Assembly: GCA_050739575.1 (NCBI GenBank)
Contig: JBOIBN010000014.1
Span: 1-41,831, forward strand
Direction: 5' to 3'
DNA length: 41,831 bases
Source of the DNA: JBOIBN01 sp050739575
GTDB lineage: Bacteria > Pseudomonadota > Gammaproteobacteria > JAKDMP01
The translations under genes and the position numbers were made by a program. The notes below the pieces were generated by a model. That model searched no databases and had not been told where the DNA came from. It saw only the letters and a list, made by a program, of their open reading frames with translations. Positions 23,228-32,476 of this stretch are shown here, piece after piece (within the stretch, counting starts at the first letter, position 1; every line of letters starts with the position of its first letter).

Positions 23228-25024
23228 ATGCGGAGAATCCGCAACTTCGCGATCATCGCGCACATAGACCATGGCAAATCCACCCTTGCGGACCGATTGA
23301 TCGAACGCTGCGGCGGACTTGCGATGCGTGAAATGGCGGCGCAGGTGCTCGACTCCCTCGCCATTGAACGCGAGCGCGGTATCACCATCAAGGCGCAGAG
23401 CGTGCGTCTCGGCTATCGCGCGCGTGACGGCGAGGCTTACCAACTCAACCTCATTGACACCCCCGGTCACGTGGACTTTGCCTACGAGGTTTCGCGGTCG
23501 CTCGCGGCCTGCGAGGGCGCACTGCTCATCGTTGACAGTTCCCAAGGCGTGGAAGCGCAGAGTGTTGCCAACTGCTACAGCGCGGTGGAACTGGGACTGG
23601 AAGTCATTCCAGTCCTCAACAAGATTGATCTCGCCGCCGCCGAGCCCGAGCGCGTGGCCGCCGAAATCGAAGACTTGATCGGGATCGAAGCGCGCGGAGC
23701 CTTGCGCGTCAGCGCCAAGACAGGGCAGGGCGTGGATGCGGTGCTCGAAGCGCTCATCGAACGCATCCCCCCGCCGACCGGCGATCCCGATGCCCCGGCG
23801 CAGGCACTGATCTTGGACTCCTGGTTCGATCCCTACGAAGGCGTCGTTTCGCTGGTGCGCATCAAGGCCGGGTCGCTCGCGGCGGGCCAGCGCATCCGGG
23901 TTATGTCGACGGGCGGGGTGTGGCAGGCGACCCGGATCGGCTGCTTTACCCCGCGCATGACCGATACCGGGAGCCTGGAATGCGGCGAGGTCGGGTTCGT
24001 CATTGCCGGGATCAAGGAGATTGACGGCGCCCCGGTTGGCGATACGATCACCCGCGCCGACCGGCCGGCCGCGAAGCCGCTGCCCGGATTTGCTCCGCTC
24101 AAGCCGCGGGTGTTCGCGGGTCTATTCCCGTCCGATGCCTCCGCCTTCGAGAGTCTCCGCGAAGCGCTCGCCAAACTCAGGCTGAACGACGCCGCGCTTA
24201 CCTACGAGCCGGAAACCTCGGATGCGCTCGGTTTCGGTTTCCGCTGCGGATTCCTGGGACGCCTCCACATGGAAATCGTGCAGGAGCGGCTCGAGCGCGA
24301 GTACGGACTCGATCTCATTTCCACCGCACCCTCTGTCGTTTACCGCGTCATCACCACCACTGGGGCGGTGCGTGAGGTGGAGAACCCAGCGGCCTTGCCG
24401 CCGCGGAGCGAAATCGAACGCATCGAGGAGCCCGTGATCACGGCGACGATCCTCACCCCGCACGATTACGTGGGACCGGTGATCGGGCTCTGCGAGGAGA
24501 AGCGCGGCAGCCAGAAGGCGCTTGTCTATCACACCGGCCAGGTCAGCCTGACCTACGATTTGCCGCTGGCCGAAGTGGTGCTCGATTTCTTCGATCGATT
24601 GAAGTCACTCAGCCGTGGCTATGCCTCCTTCGACTATGGTCCGGCCCACTTCGTCGAGGCGCCGCTGGTGCGCCTCGACGTCATGATCAACCACGAGCGT
24701 GTTGATGCACTGTCGCTCATCGTGCACCGCGATCATGTGTTTTCCAGAGGGCGGCTCCTGACGGAGCGGCTGCGTGAACTCATTCCGCGCCAGATGTTCG
24801 AAGTGGCGATTCAGGCCGCCATCGGCAGCCAGATCATCGCCCGCTCCAGCGTCAAGGCGCTGCGCAAGAACGTGACCGCCAAGTGTTATGGTGGCGACAT
24901 CACCCGCAAGCGCAAGCTGCTCGAAAAGCAGAAAGAAGGCAAGAAGCGCATGAAACGTCTAGGCAAGGTGGACGTGCCACAGTCGGCGTTTCTCGCCGTG
25001 CTGCAGACCCAACGCGATTCGTAA
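23228..25024 (+). CDS. lepA: elongation factor 4 (LepA)
   Basis: Ribosome-associated translational GTPase. The 598-residue product from ATG 23228 opens MRRIRNFAIIAHIDHGKST with G1 at about 11-19. It has the ERERGITIKAQ switch region, DTPGHVDF (G3) and NKIDLAAAEPERV (G4). The unique LepA C-terminal domain shows KALRKNVTAKCYGGDITRKRKLLEKQKEGKKRMK motifs, given here in outline only. The length matches E. coli (599). A TTG one codon upstream is in frame but unlikely. It heads a long co-directional run to acpS. Confidence 0.97.
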   Translation: MRRIRNFAIIAHIDHGKSTLADRLIERCGGLAMREMAAQVLDSLAIERERGITIKAQSVRLGYRARDGEAYQLNLIDTPGHVDFAYEVSRSLAACEGALLIVDSSQGVEAQSVANCYSAVELGLEVIPVLNKIDLAAAEPERVAAEIEDLIGIEARGALRVSAKTGQGVDAVLEALIERIPPPTGDPDAPAQALILDSWFDPYEGVVSLVRIKAGSLAAGQRIRVMSTGGVWQATRIGCFTPRMTDTGSLECGEVGFVIAGIKEIDGAPVGDTITRADRPAAKPLPGFAPLKPRVFAGLFPSDASAFESLREALAKLRLNDAALTYEPETSDALGFGFRCGFLGRLHMEIVQERLEREYGLDLISTAPSVVYRVITTTGAVREVENPAALPPRSEIERIEEPVITATILTPHDYVGPVIGLCEEKRGSQKALVYHTGQVSLTYDLPLAEVVLDFFDRLKSLSRGYASFDYGPAHFVEAPLVRLDVMINHERVDALSLIVHRDHVFSRGRLLTERLRELIPRQMFEVAIQAAIGSQIIARSSVKALRKNVTAKCYGGDITRKRKLLEKQKEGKKRMKRLGKVDVPQSAFLAVLQTQRDS

Positions 25025-25036
25025 CGAGGGCTTACC

Positions 25037-25828
25037 GTGAACTACGTCGTCATCATTCTTATCCTGACCGCAGCCGCCGGGCTGCTGTGGCTGGCGGACA
25101 TCATCGCCCGTCACACGTTTGCACGCGGCAAGCCGCTGCCCGGCGCCTGGCGTTGGTTGGCGGATACCGGGCGCGGATTCTTCCCGCTGCTGCTTGCGGT
25201 ATTTCTTCTGCGCAGCTTCGTGGTCGAGCCGTTCCACATTCCCAGCGGTTCACTGATGCCAACGGTGCTCGTGGGCGACTTCGTTGCGACCGAAAAGTAC
25301 GCCTATGGCCTGCATCTGCCGATCACGCATACAAAGATTCTCAGTACAGGTGCGCCGCACCGTGGCGACGTGTTCGTGTTCCGCTATCCGCCGAGTCCGA
25401 GCATTGATTACATCAAGCGGGTGATCGGCCTGCCGGGCGATCACATCAGCTACACCTGCGACAATCAACTGATCATCAATGGCAAGCAGGTCAAGCGCGA
25501 ATACGTTGGCGTTTACCCCGGCGAGGGAGCCACACGTTACGAGCAAGGCGCACAGGTCTGGATGGAGTATCTGCCGCAAAAGGACGGCACGATGGTCAAA
25601 CACGAGATTCTCCTCATGCCGGACCAGGTGACCAAATGCGGTTCCTGGGTCGTCGCACCCGGAGAGTATTTCGCAATGGGCGACAACCGCGATAATTCCG
25701 AAGACAGCCGCTATTGGGGTGACGTGCCGGCGGCCAATCTGGTGGGACGTGCGCGGCTCGTATTGTTCAACTTCCAGGGTTGGTCGCACTGGCCGATGTG
25801 GGGGCGGACGGGTACCGTGCTGCATTGA
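25037..25828 (+). CDS. lepB: signal peptidase I
   Basis: Inner-membrane serine protease that cleaves signal peptides from exported proteins. Two N-terminal hydrophobic segments are at about 3-22 and 48-60. The catalytic serine is in PSGSLMPT (Ser72) and the general-base lysine in DYIKRVIGLPGD (Lys127). The family box MGDNRDNSEDSRYWG lies near 213-227. At 263 residues it is shorter than E. coli LepB but normal for many proteobacteria. The start is GTG 25037, giving the expected MNYVVIILIL membrane start. The 231-base gap after it shows only a weak -10-like TAGAAT at 25970-25975. Confidence 0.96.
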   Translation: MNYVVIILILTAAAGLLWLADIIARHTFARGKPLPGAWRWLADTGRGFFPLLLAVFLLRSFVVEPFHIPSGSLMPTVLVGDFVATEKYAYGLHLPITHTKILSTGAPHRGDVFVFRYPPSPSIDYIKRVIGLPGDHISYTCDNQLIINGKQVKREYVGVYPGEGATRYEQGAQVWMEYLPQKDGTMVKHEILLMPDQVTKCGSWVVAPGEYFAMGDNRDNSEDSRYWGDVPAANLVGRARLVLFNFQGWSHWPMWGRTGTVLH

Positions 25829-26059
25829 CGGACTGCCGGGAAGCCGCCGCGTTCGGAATGCCGATTTTCTTGGCTGTAAACTGCGGCTTCTGAGTCCGGC
25901 CACGCCCAGCCTGTCTGTGACCGTCAAGTCTTTCGAACCCCCGTTTTCACGGCCGGCGGTGTGCGGCAGTAGAATAAGCCCGCCGTGGCGGCGAGGCTTT
26001 CCTCCCGACTCGGCGACGATCCGCGGCAGCTCGTTCAAGACTAGATGGAGGGAGTGAAC

Positions 26060-26431
26060 ATGTACAGGCGGGAAGCGGGGATCACGCTGATCGGCGGGAT
26101 CCTGATTCTGATCATCGCGGGGGTGCTGGTGTTGGCCCTGGCCCGCATTGCGCCTCTGTATTTCGAGACGTTCAAAATCACCTCGGCCATGGATGCCCTG
26201 CGCGACAATGCGCAGAACAACCCGATCCAGAATCTACGTGCCGAACTTTCGCAGCAGCTTACGATGAACAGCATTGACGATGTGCCGGTTGATCAATTCA
26301 AGTTTACCTCGAACGGCGGGCAACTGATCGTTTCCCTAGACCACAATCTGAAGACGTCGTATATCGGCAATCTCGGTTTCGTGGTGCATTACCAGCATTC
26401 GGTCACGATCGCGCTCCCAGAGAATGAATGA
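26060..26431 (+). CDS. DUF4845 family membrane protein
   Basis: 123-residue protein with one N-terminal membrane helix (GITLIGGILILIIAGVLVLA) after a short basic start, giving a pilin-like or single-pass look, and a small extracytoplasmic domain. The DUF4845 features seen are RIAPLYFETFKI near 35-46 and the position between lepB and rnc, where this family is regularly found. Its function is not known to me. ATG 26060 is chosen because GGAGGGA lies six bases upstream; the in-frame ATG at 26045 would include that site. The stop overlaps rnc by eight bases. Confidence 0.85.
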   Translation: MYRREAGITLIGGILILIIAGVLVLALARIAPLYFETFKITSAMDALRDNAQNNPIQNLRAELSQQLTMNSIDDVPVDQFKFTSNGGQLIVSLDHNLKTSYIGNLGFVVHYQHSVTIALPENE

Positions 26432-27098
26432 GGCCGCGCAGACGCTTGGTGAACGCCTCGGTTACTTTTTTGTAGATCCCGCACTGATCGCGATCGCACT
26501 GACGCATCGCAGTGCGGCGGGCGCAAGCAACGAACGGCTGGAATTTCTCGGCGATGCGGTCATCAATCTCGCGGTCGCGGAGGCGCTCTACGAGCGTCGT
26601 CCCGAACTCAGCGAAGGCGATTTGACGCGCATGCGCTCGAGTCTCGTGAATCGGGACACTCTCGCGGCGCTCGCCCGCGAACTCGATCTTGGGGCCTTAT
26701 TGACGCTGGGGACGGAGGAGCAACGCACGGGAATCTCCGGGCGCCGCTCGATCCTCGAAGACGCGCTCGAGGCTGTGCTCGGAGCCGTATTTCTGGACGG
26801 CGGATTCGGCGCTGCGCGCGCGGTCGTGCGCAGGCTGTTTGCAGAGTGCCTGCAAGCCTTGCCCGATAGCGAGGCGCTTAAAGATCCCAAAACGCTTCTT
26901 CAAGAGCGCCTTCAGGCGCGCGGTCTCGCCTTGCCCGCGTATGCGCTGACTGCGGCGAAAGGGCCGGAACACGCGCGCCGGTTTTCCGCCGAGTGTCGCG
27001 TAGCCGAACTTGATCTTGTCGCCACCGGCTCCGGTTCGAGCCGGCGCGAGGCCGAGCAGGCCGCGGCGGACGCGCTGCTGGGACAACTGCAAGCGTGA
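26424..27098 (+). CDS. rnc: ribonuclease III
   Basis: Double-strand-specific endonuclease for rRNA processing and mRNA turnover. The catalytic signature ERLEFLGDAV is at 37-46, and a second acidic motif lies in EDALEAVLGAVFLDGG. The C-terminal dsRNA-binding domain starts near 152 (DPKTLLQERLQARGL) and ends SRREAEQAAADALL. The 224-residue length is normal. It overlaps DUF4845 by eight bases and era by four (GTGA), a tight coupling of the conserved rnc-era pair. Confidence 0.97.
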   Translation: MNEAAQTLGERLGYFFVDPALIAIALTHRSAAGASNERLEFLGDAVINLAVAEALYERRPELSEGDLTRMRSSLVNRDTLAALARELDLGALLTLGTEEQRTGISGRRSILEDALEAVLGAVFLDGGFGAARAVVRRLFAECLQALPDSEALKDPKTLLQERLQARGLALPAYALTAAKGPEHARRFSAECRVAELDLVATGSGSSRREAEQAAADALLGQLQA

Positions 27099-27994
27099 GC
27101 GACGACGCCGGTTTCCGGGCGGGATTCGTCGCCGTCGTCGGCCGTCCCAATGTCGGCAAGTCCACCCTCGTCAATGCCCTGGTCGGCGCCCGGGTCGCGA
27201 TCGTTTCGCGCCGGCCGCAAAGCACCCGGCGGCGGATCCTCGCGGTGGTGAATCGGCCCAGAGTCCAACTCGTTCTGGTGGACAGTCCGGGGCTGCACGC
27301 GGGCGGCGGCCGGGCACTCAATCGTGCCCTGAATGCAAGCGCCCGCAGTGCGGCGGAGGATGCGGATGCCGTACTTCTGGTGGTTGAAGCCGGCCAATGG
27401 AGGACCGACGACGAACGCGTCCTCGACGTGGTTCGTGCCACCGGGCTGCCGGCGCTACTCGTGCTCAACAAGATCGATCGCATCCGGCCGCGCTCGGCGC
27501 TGTTGCCCCTGATCCAGGAGGTCGCGGCGCGACACGCGTTTGTCGCTGTGGCCCCGGTTGCTGCCGCCCGCTCCGAGAATCTGGAAAAGCTTACGGCGGT
27601 GCTGGAACCGCTGATGCCCGAATCGCCGGCGCTGTTTCCGCCCGGCGAAATCACCGACCAGGGTCCGGCGGAGCGGGCCGCGGAAACCGTGCGCGAGGCC
27701 TTGATCGAGCGGGTCGGGCAGGAGCTTCCCTACGCCACCTTTGTCACGCTGGATCGTTACGAAAAGGAGGGCGAACATCTGCATGTCGAGGCGACGATCT
27801 GGGTCGAGCGTGAAAGCCAGAAGGGCATCGTCATCGGTGCCGGCGGACGCATGGCCAAGGCGATCGGTACGGCGGCGCGTATTTCGCTCGAAACCGAACT
27901 TCACTGCCCGGTGATGCTGCGCCTGTGGGTGCGGGTGCGTCCGGGCTGGAACGAGGATCCGCAGACGCTGGCGCAACTCGGGATCGGCCAATGA
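27095..27994 (+). CDS. era: GTPase Era
   Basis: Ribosome-assembly GTPase that binds the 3' end of 16S rRNA. P-loop GRPNVGKST at 16-24, DSPGLH (G3) and NKIDRI (G4) are present. The C-terminal KH domain includes ERESQKGIVIGAGGRMAK. The 299-residue length is typical. The start is GTG 27095, overlapping the rnc stop; the ATGA at its end starts recO. Confidence 0.97.
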   Translation: MSDDAGFRAGFVAVVGRPNVGKSTLVNALVGARVAIVSRRPQSTRRRILAVVNRPRVQLVLVDSPGLHAGGGRALNRALNASARSAAEDADAVLLVVEAGQWRTDDERVLDVVRATGLPALLVLNKIDRIRPRSALLPLIQEVAARHAFVAVAPVAAARSENLEKLTAVLEPLMPESPALFPPGEITDQGPAERAAETVREALIERVGQELPYATFVTLDRYEKEGEHLHVEATIWVERESQKGIVIGAGGRMAKAIGTAARISLETELHCPVMLRLWVRVRPGWNEDPQTLAQLGIGQ

Positions 27995-28710
27995 GCGAAC
28001 TGCGCCAAGTGTATCTCGCGCCGGCCTGGTTGCTGCACCGGTATCCGTACCGCGAGACGAGCTTGATTCTGGAGTTGCTGAGCCGCGACCATGGACGAAT
28101 CGGGCTCGTCGCGCGCGGCGCGCGCGCGCCGCGACGTGGGAAATTGGTGTTCGGTCCCTTCGAACCTCTCCTCGTTTCCTTTCGGCGGCGCGGCGAATTG
28201 GGCACCCTGCTCGAAGCGGAATCCGCCGGCTCCGCCTACGGTTTCAACGGCAAGAGTTTTCTCGCCGCCTGCTATCTTAACGAACTGGTGCTGCGTCTCC
28301 TGCCGCGCGACGATCCCTCGCCGGATGTCTACGCGATTTACACGGAGACCCTGGCTGCGCTTGCTCCCGAACCCGCTCCGGGGGTGCGGCGCTTCGAGGG
28401 GCGGTTGTTGCGCATGCTTGGCTGGGTGCCGCCGCTTGGGCGCGACGGGTCGGGCGCGACGCTGATTCCAACACGACGCTATCGTTACGATCCGCAACTG
28501 GGTCCCGTATCCGTCAACGAGAAAGACGGTTGGACGGGAGACATGTTCGCCGCGATTGCCGCGGAACGTTTCGACGATCCTTTGGTGCTCGCAACGGCCG
28601 GCCGTATCTTTCGCGACATCATCGCCTATCATCTGGGCGGTCGGCGCCTGAAAAGCCTGGATATCGCGCGGGCGGTTACCCGGTCGAACCAAAGGAGGGT
28701 GGAATCATGA
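27991..28710 (+). CDS. recO: DNA repair protein RecO
   Basis: RecFOR mediator that loads RecA on SSB-coated DNA and anneals strands. The N-terminal OB fold shows APAWLLHRYPYRETSLILELL and GRIGLVARGAR. A helical domain follows with AACYLNELVLRLLPRDDP and FEGRLLRMLGW. The 239-residue length fits E. coli RecO. There are no clear zinc-finger cysteines, as in enterobacterial RecO. The true start is ATG 27991 (ATGA with era), although the frame is open further upstream. It overlaps pdxJ by four bases. Confidence 0.94.
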   Translation: MSELRQVYLAPAWLLHRYPYRETSLILELLSRDHGRIGLVARGARAPRRGKLVFGPFEPLLVSFRRRGELGTLLEAESAGSAYGFNGKSFLAACYLNELVLRLLPRDDPSPDVYAIYTETLAALAPEPAPGVRRFEGRLLRMLGWVPPLGRDGSGATLIPTRRYRYDPQLGPVSVNEKDGWTGDMFAAIAAERFDDPLVLATAGRIFRDIIAYHLGGRRLKSLDIARAVTRSNQRRVES

Positions 28711-29426
28711 GCGGTATCCGGCTCGGCGTAAACGTGGATCACGTCGCGACCTTGCGTCAGGCGCGCGGAACCCGCTATCCGGATCCGGTGCGCGCCGCGC
28801 TCGCGGCCGAGGACGCTGGTGCGGACGGCATCACGGTGCATCTGCGCGAAGACCGACGTCATATTCAGGAACGCGACGTGCGGCTGCTGCGCGAAGTGCT
28901 TGCGACCAAGCTCAATCTGGAGATGGCCGTCATCCCGGAGATGCTCGATTTTGCCTGTGAGTTGCGTCCGCAGGATGTGTGCCTGGTGCCCGAGCGGCGG
29001 GCCGAACTCACGACCGAGGGCGGTCTCGACGTGGCCGCCGAACCCGAACGTTATCGCGCGGCCGTCGCCCGTCTGACGGAGGTCGGCGTGCGCGTTTCGC
29101 TTTTCATCGATCCGGATCCGCAGCAGATCGCGGCAGCGGCAGCGGTCGGTGCGCCGGTAGTGGAGCTGCACACCGGCGCCTATGCGGAGGCGATTAAAGA
29201 TGCAGAGATTAAAAAAGAAATCAACAGGTTAAAGTTGTCGGCGGATAAAGCACTGGAGCTTGATCTCGTCGTCAATGCCGGTCACGGACTGAATTACCGC
29301 AACGTAACGGGCGTGCTGGCGCTGTCCGGGCTCGCGGAACTCAACATCGGTCATGCCATCGTGGCGCGTGCGCTGTTCACGGGCATGGCGGCCGCGGTCG
29401 CCGAGATGAAGGCGCTGCTGGGATGA
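28707..29426 (+). CDS. pdxJ: pyridoxine 5'-phosphate synthase
   Basis: Condenses 1-deoxyxylulose 5-phosphate with 3-amino-2-oxopropyl phosphate, the ring-closing step of DXP-dependent vitamin B6 synthesis. TIM-barrel motifs seen are LGVNVDHVATLRQARG, the active-site ITVHLREDRRHI, KLNLEMAV, VCLVPE, VELHTGAYAEA and NAGHGLNYRNV. The 239-residue length is normal. ATG 28707 follows AAAGGAGGG, one of the strongest ribosome sites in the window. A short AT-rich patch at 29192-29240 stands out from the surrounding codon use. Confidence 0.97.
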   Translation: MSGIRLGVNVDHVATLRQARGTRYPDPVRAALAAEDAGADGITVHLREDRRHIQERDVRLLREVLATKLNLEMAVIPEMLDFACELRPQDVCLVPERRAELTTEGGLDVAAEPERYRAAVARLTEVGVRVSLFIDPDPQQIAAAAAVGAPVVELHTGAYAEAIKDAEIKKEINRLKLSADKALELDLVVNAGHGLNYRNVTGVLALSGLAELNIGHAIVARALFTGMAAAVAEMKALLG

Positions 29427-29809
29427 AGATCTACGGCATCGGCACCGATGTCGTAGAACTTGCGCGTATGGAGCGCCTGTGGACGCGCTGGGGCGAGCGC
29501 GCGGCGCGTCACATCCTGACCGCGCGCGAAACCGAATGCTTCGTCCGCGCCCGCGGTCCGGCGCGTTTTCTCGCCATGCATTTCGCCGGGAAAGAGGCGG
29601 TGACCAAGGCGCTCGGCACCGGGTTTTGTCCGCGCATGACATTGCACGACGTCGAGGTCGTGCCTGATCCGCTGGGTCGCCCCGAGGTCTTCTTTTCCGA
29701 GCCCGGCGCTGCCTTTGTCGCCGAGCGCGGCGGCGGCGAGACCCACATCAGCCTGACCGACGATGCCGGCGTCGTCTTTGCCGTCTGCGTCATGCTCGTG
29801 AAAGAGTGA
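29423..29809 (+). CDS. acpS: holo-[acyl-carrier-protein] synthase
   Basis: Transfers 4'-phosphopantetheine from CoA to acyl carrier protein. The 128-residue protein has the AcpS motifs IYGIGTDVVELARM (Mg-binding Asp), FLAMHFAGKEAVTKALGTGF and HISLTDDAG. It ends the lepA-to-acpS run and overlaps pdxJ by four bases, the classic pdxJ-acpS pair. The next gene starts after an 85-base gap. Confidence 0.97.
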   Translation: MKIYGIGTDVVELARMERLWTRWGERAARHILTARETECFVRARGPARFLAMHFAGKEAVTKALGTGFCPRMTLHDVEVVPDPLGRPEVFFSEPGAAFVAERGGGETHISLTDDAGVVFAVCVMLVKE

Positions 29810-29894
29810 AAACCGCCCCGACGGCGTAGGCAGAGCAGCCGGAAAAGCGGTATCTCGGATGTTAGACTGCGAACGTCTTTCCTGACGTGTCCCG

Positions 29895-30674
29895 ATGGCC
29901 GTTCTTGCGTTTGATATCGAAACCGTTCCGGATGTTGAAACGGGACGCCGTTTATACGGCCTCGACGGTCTCGATGTCGCCGACGTCGTGCGCGCCATGC
30001 GCACGCTGCGACGCGAGAAAACGGGACACGATTTCATCGCCCTGCATTTGCAGCGCGTCGTCGCCGTCGCCTGCGTGCTGGAGGACGGAAACAACGTACG
30101 CATATGGTCGCTCGGGCAAAGCGATTCGGATGAGGCCGAACTCATCAGCCGCTTCTTCGAGGGACTCAAACGTTACCGCCCGACCCTGGTTTCCTGGAAC
30201 GGCAGCGGCTTCGATCTGCCGGTGCTCGCCTATCGCGCACTGCACCACGGCCTGACTGCGCCACGGTACTGGGACGTCGGCGACGATGATCGCGACTTCC
30301 GCTACAACAACTATTTTTCCCGTTATCACTGGCGCCATGTGGACCTTATGGATGTGCTTTCGCATTACCAGTTGCGGGCCGCGGCGCCGCTCGACGAAAT
30401 CGCACGCCTGATCGGGCTGCCGGGCAAGTCGGGCATGCACGGTGCAGAGGTTGCCGATGCGTGGCTAGCTGGCGGGATCGAAGAGATTCGCAATTACTGC
30501 GAGACCGATGCGCTGAACACCTATCTCGTCTGGCTTCGCTTCGAGCTGTTGCGTGGAAATCTCGCGCCGCAGACTTACCGCGAGCGGATCGGCGAACTGC
30601 GGGCGACGCTTGCGGCAGACACGGAACGTCCGCATCTCACGGAGTTTGCCGGGCACTGGAACGTCGAGGCATGA
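29895..30674 (+). CDS. 3'-5' exonuclease related to the PolB exonuclease domain
   Basis: DEDD-type nuclease of the predicted PolB-like 3'-5' exonuclease family (Pfam DNA_pol_B_exo2). Exo I is FDIETVPD (Asp7, Glu9). Exo II is SWNGSGFDLPVLAYRA. Exo III is NYCETDALNTYLVW, with the final metal-binding Asp. Only the nuclease domain is present (259 residues) and no polymerase follows. Its cellular role is not established to my knowledge; DNA repair is likely. It overlaps rlmD by four bases, a common pairing in this group of bacteria. Confidence 0.9.
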   Translation: MAVLAFDIETVPDVETGRRLYGLDGLDVADVVRAMRTLRREKTGHDFIALHLQRVVAVACVLEDGNNVRIWSLGQSDSDEAELISRFFEGLKRYRPTLVSWNGSGFDLPVLAYRALHHGLTAPRYWDVGDDDRDFRYNNYFSRYHWRHVDLMDVLSHYQLRAAAPLDEIARLIGLPGKSGMHGAEVADAWLAGGIEEIRNYCETDALNTYLVWLRFELLRGNLAPQTYRERIGELRATLAADTERPHLTEFAGHWNVEA

Positions 30675-31975
30675 ACGCAGCCGCCGCCGCCGCCACGGTG
30701 CGCATCGAGCGGCTGTCGCACGAGGGACGCGGCGTTGCCCACCGCGCGGGCAAGACCGTTTTCGTCGCCGGCGCGCTGCCGGGCGAAACGGTGTTGCTCG
30801 GACGCGAGTTCCGTCACCGCCGTTTCGACGAAGCGGATCTCGCCGAAGTGCTCACACCGGCGCCCGAGCGCGTCGTACCGGAATGTCCTCACTTCGGAAT
30901 CTGCGGCGGCTGCGCCCTGCAGCATTTGAACGCGTCAGCCCAACTCGCGATGAAACAGGCGTCGCTGCTCGACAATCTCGAACGCCTCGCCGGTCTCAAG
31001 CCGCAAACGGTCTGGGCACCGCTCGAAGGACCTCCCTACGGCTACCGTCGGCGCGCCCGTCTCGGCATGCGTTACGTGCGCGCCAAGGATCGGGTCGTGG
31101 TCGGCTTTCGCGAGGCGAACGGACGCTATGTCACCGATTCGCGCGTCTGCCCGATCCTCGTGTCGCCGGGAGATAAACTGCCGGCGGTGTTGGCCGAGCT
31201 GATCGGCGGACTCGATGCGGCGCATGAACTGCCGCAGGTCGAATTCGCCGCCGGCGACGTTGCTGCGGCGCTGGTGTTCCGGGTGCTCGGCGAACTCACG
31301 ACCGCGGACGCCCGTCGGCTGATTGCCTTCGGTCGCGAACATGATCTTGCGATCTGGGTGCAGACGGGCGGACCCGATACGCTCTGTTTGCTCAACGGCG
31401 CGCCGCTGCTCGGTTACGGCTTGCCTGACTTCGACGTGATGTTGCATTTCCTGCCCACTGACTTCGTGCAGGTCAACGGTCCGGTCAATCGCGCGCTGGT
31501 TGCGGCGGCGATTACGCGGCTCGCCATCGCTCCCGGCGAACGGGTGCTGGAACTTTATGCCGGCATCGGCAACTTCAGCCTCGCACTGGCGCGCCGCGCG
31601 GGCAAGGTAACGACCGTCGAAGGCGCCGAAACGCTGGTGCGGCGTGCGCGCGCGAACGCTGCGGCAAATGGCGAAAGCAATATCGAATTCCACTGTGCCG
31701 ATCTCGAAACCCCGGCGGCCGACGCGTCCTGGCTTGCCGGTCCCTGCGACGCCGTGTTGCTCGATCCGCCGAGGAGTGGCGCACTCGCGCTCGTGCCGCA
31801 GCTCGTGCGTCTCGCGCCGCGGCGGATTCTTTACGTGTCCTGCCATCCCGCGACCCTCGCCCGCGATGCCAGGGCGCTTACTGAAAACGGATACCGGCTG
31901 GAGGCAGCCGGAGTGGTGGATATGTTTCCGCAGACCGCGCACGCGGAGGCGATGGCTTTGTTCACACGCGACTGA
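30671..31975 (+). CDS. rlmD: 23S rRNA (uracil1939-C5)-methyltransferase RlmD
   Basis: Methylates U1939 of 23S rRNA with S-adenosylmethionine. The 434-residue length equals E. coli RlmD. The N-terminal TRAM domain covers about 8-60. The 4Fe-4S cysteines are Cys72, Cys78, Cys81 (CPHFGICGGC) and Cys160 (DSRVCP). The SAM-binding motif is VLELYAGIGNFSLALA, followed by DPPRSGA and the catalytic cysteine in YVSCHPATLARD. The frame is open upstream to 30461 but ATG 30671, overlapping the exonuclease stop, gives the normal N-terminus. Confidence 0.96.
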   Translation: MNAAAAAATVRIERLSHEGRGVAHRAGKTVFVAGALPGETVLLGREFRHRRFDEADLAEVLTPAPERVVPECPHFGICGGCALQHLNASAQLAMKQASLLDNLERLAGLKPQTVWAPLEGPPYGYRRRARLGMRYVRAKDRVVVGFREANGRYVTDSRVCPILVSPGDKLPAVLAELIGGLDAAHELPQVEFAAGDVAAALVFRVLGELTTADARRLIAFGREHDLAIWVQTGGPDTLCLLNGAPLLGYGLPDFDVMLHFLPTDFVQVNGPVNRALVAAAITRLAIAPGERVLELYAGIGNFSLALARRAGKVTTVEGAETLVRRARANAAANGESNIEFHCADLETPAADASWLAGPCDAVLLDPPRSGALALVPQLVRLAPRRILYVSCHPATLARDARALTENGYRLEAAGVVDMFPQTAHAEAMALFTRD

Positions 31976-31981
31976 ATCGCG

Positions 31982-32476
31982 ATGGCAATCGAAATCGAAC
32001 GCAAGTTCCTGGTCGCCGACGACGGCTGGCGCGAGGCTGCATCAGACACCGGAGAACATTACCAGCAAGGCTATCTCGCATTCACCGAACATGCCGTCAT
32101 CCGCGTGCGACTCGCCGACGACGGGAGAGCCTGGATCGGCGTCAAGGAGCACCGCATCGGAATCTCGCGCGGCGAATACGAGTATGCAATTCCCACAGCG
32201 GACGCACGCGAACTGCTCGCGCTTGCACAAGGCACGCCGATCGAAAAGCGCCGCTACCGCGTGCCGTATTCCGGCCACGTGTGGGAAGTGGACGAATTCC
32301 TCGGCGCGAACGCGGGACTCGTCGTCGCGGAAATCGAACTGAAGACCGTCGATGCGTCTTTCGAGCACCCCCCCTGGCTGGGCCGGGAAGTCACCGCCGA
32401 GCGCCGCTACTACAATGCCGCATTGGCGCTTGAACCGTGGCGCAACTGGGATGAACGCGAAGGAAACCTTGCTTGA
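31982..32476 (+). CDS. CYTH domain protein (inorganic or thiamine triphosphatase-like)
   Basis: 164-residue single-domain CYTH protein. The EIERKFL signature at 4-10 is the ExExK metal and triphosphate site. A basic and acidic tunnel pattern follows: IRVRL, GVKEHR, YEYAI, EKRRYRVPY, WEVDEFLG and EIELK. This length fits bacterial short CYTH phosphatases such as the tripolyphosphatases, rather than E. coli YgiF with its CHAD domain. The substrate cannot be read from sequence. The stop overlaps the TTG of the next gene. Confidence 0.88.
   Translation: MAIEIERKFLVADDGWREAASDTGEHYQQGYLAFTEHAVIRVRLADDGRAWIGVKEHRIGISRGEYEYAIPTADARELLALAQGTPIEKRRYRVPYSGHVWEVDEFLGANAGLVVAEIELKTVDASFEHPPWLGREVTAERRYYNAALALEPWRNWDEREGNLA

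Noticed and set aside
25829..26059. 231-base gap between lepB and DUF4845 examined for a small gene or RNA
   Set aside because: No coding frame with homology and only a weak -10-like TAGAAT; nothing supportable.
28107..28136. GC-only near-palindrome in recO (GGCGCGCGCGCGCC core)
   Set aside because: It encodes ordinary RecO residues (ARGARAPRR) and is explained by codon bias.
29213..29222. Run of seven A in pdxJ (29213-29219 region) as a programmed frameshift site
   Set aside because: The codon phase does not match an X-XXY-YYZ heptamer and the downstream frame stays that of PdxJ.
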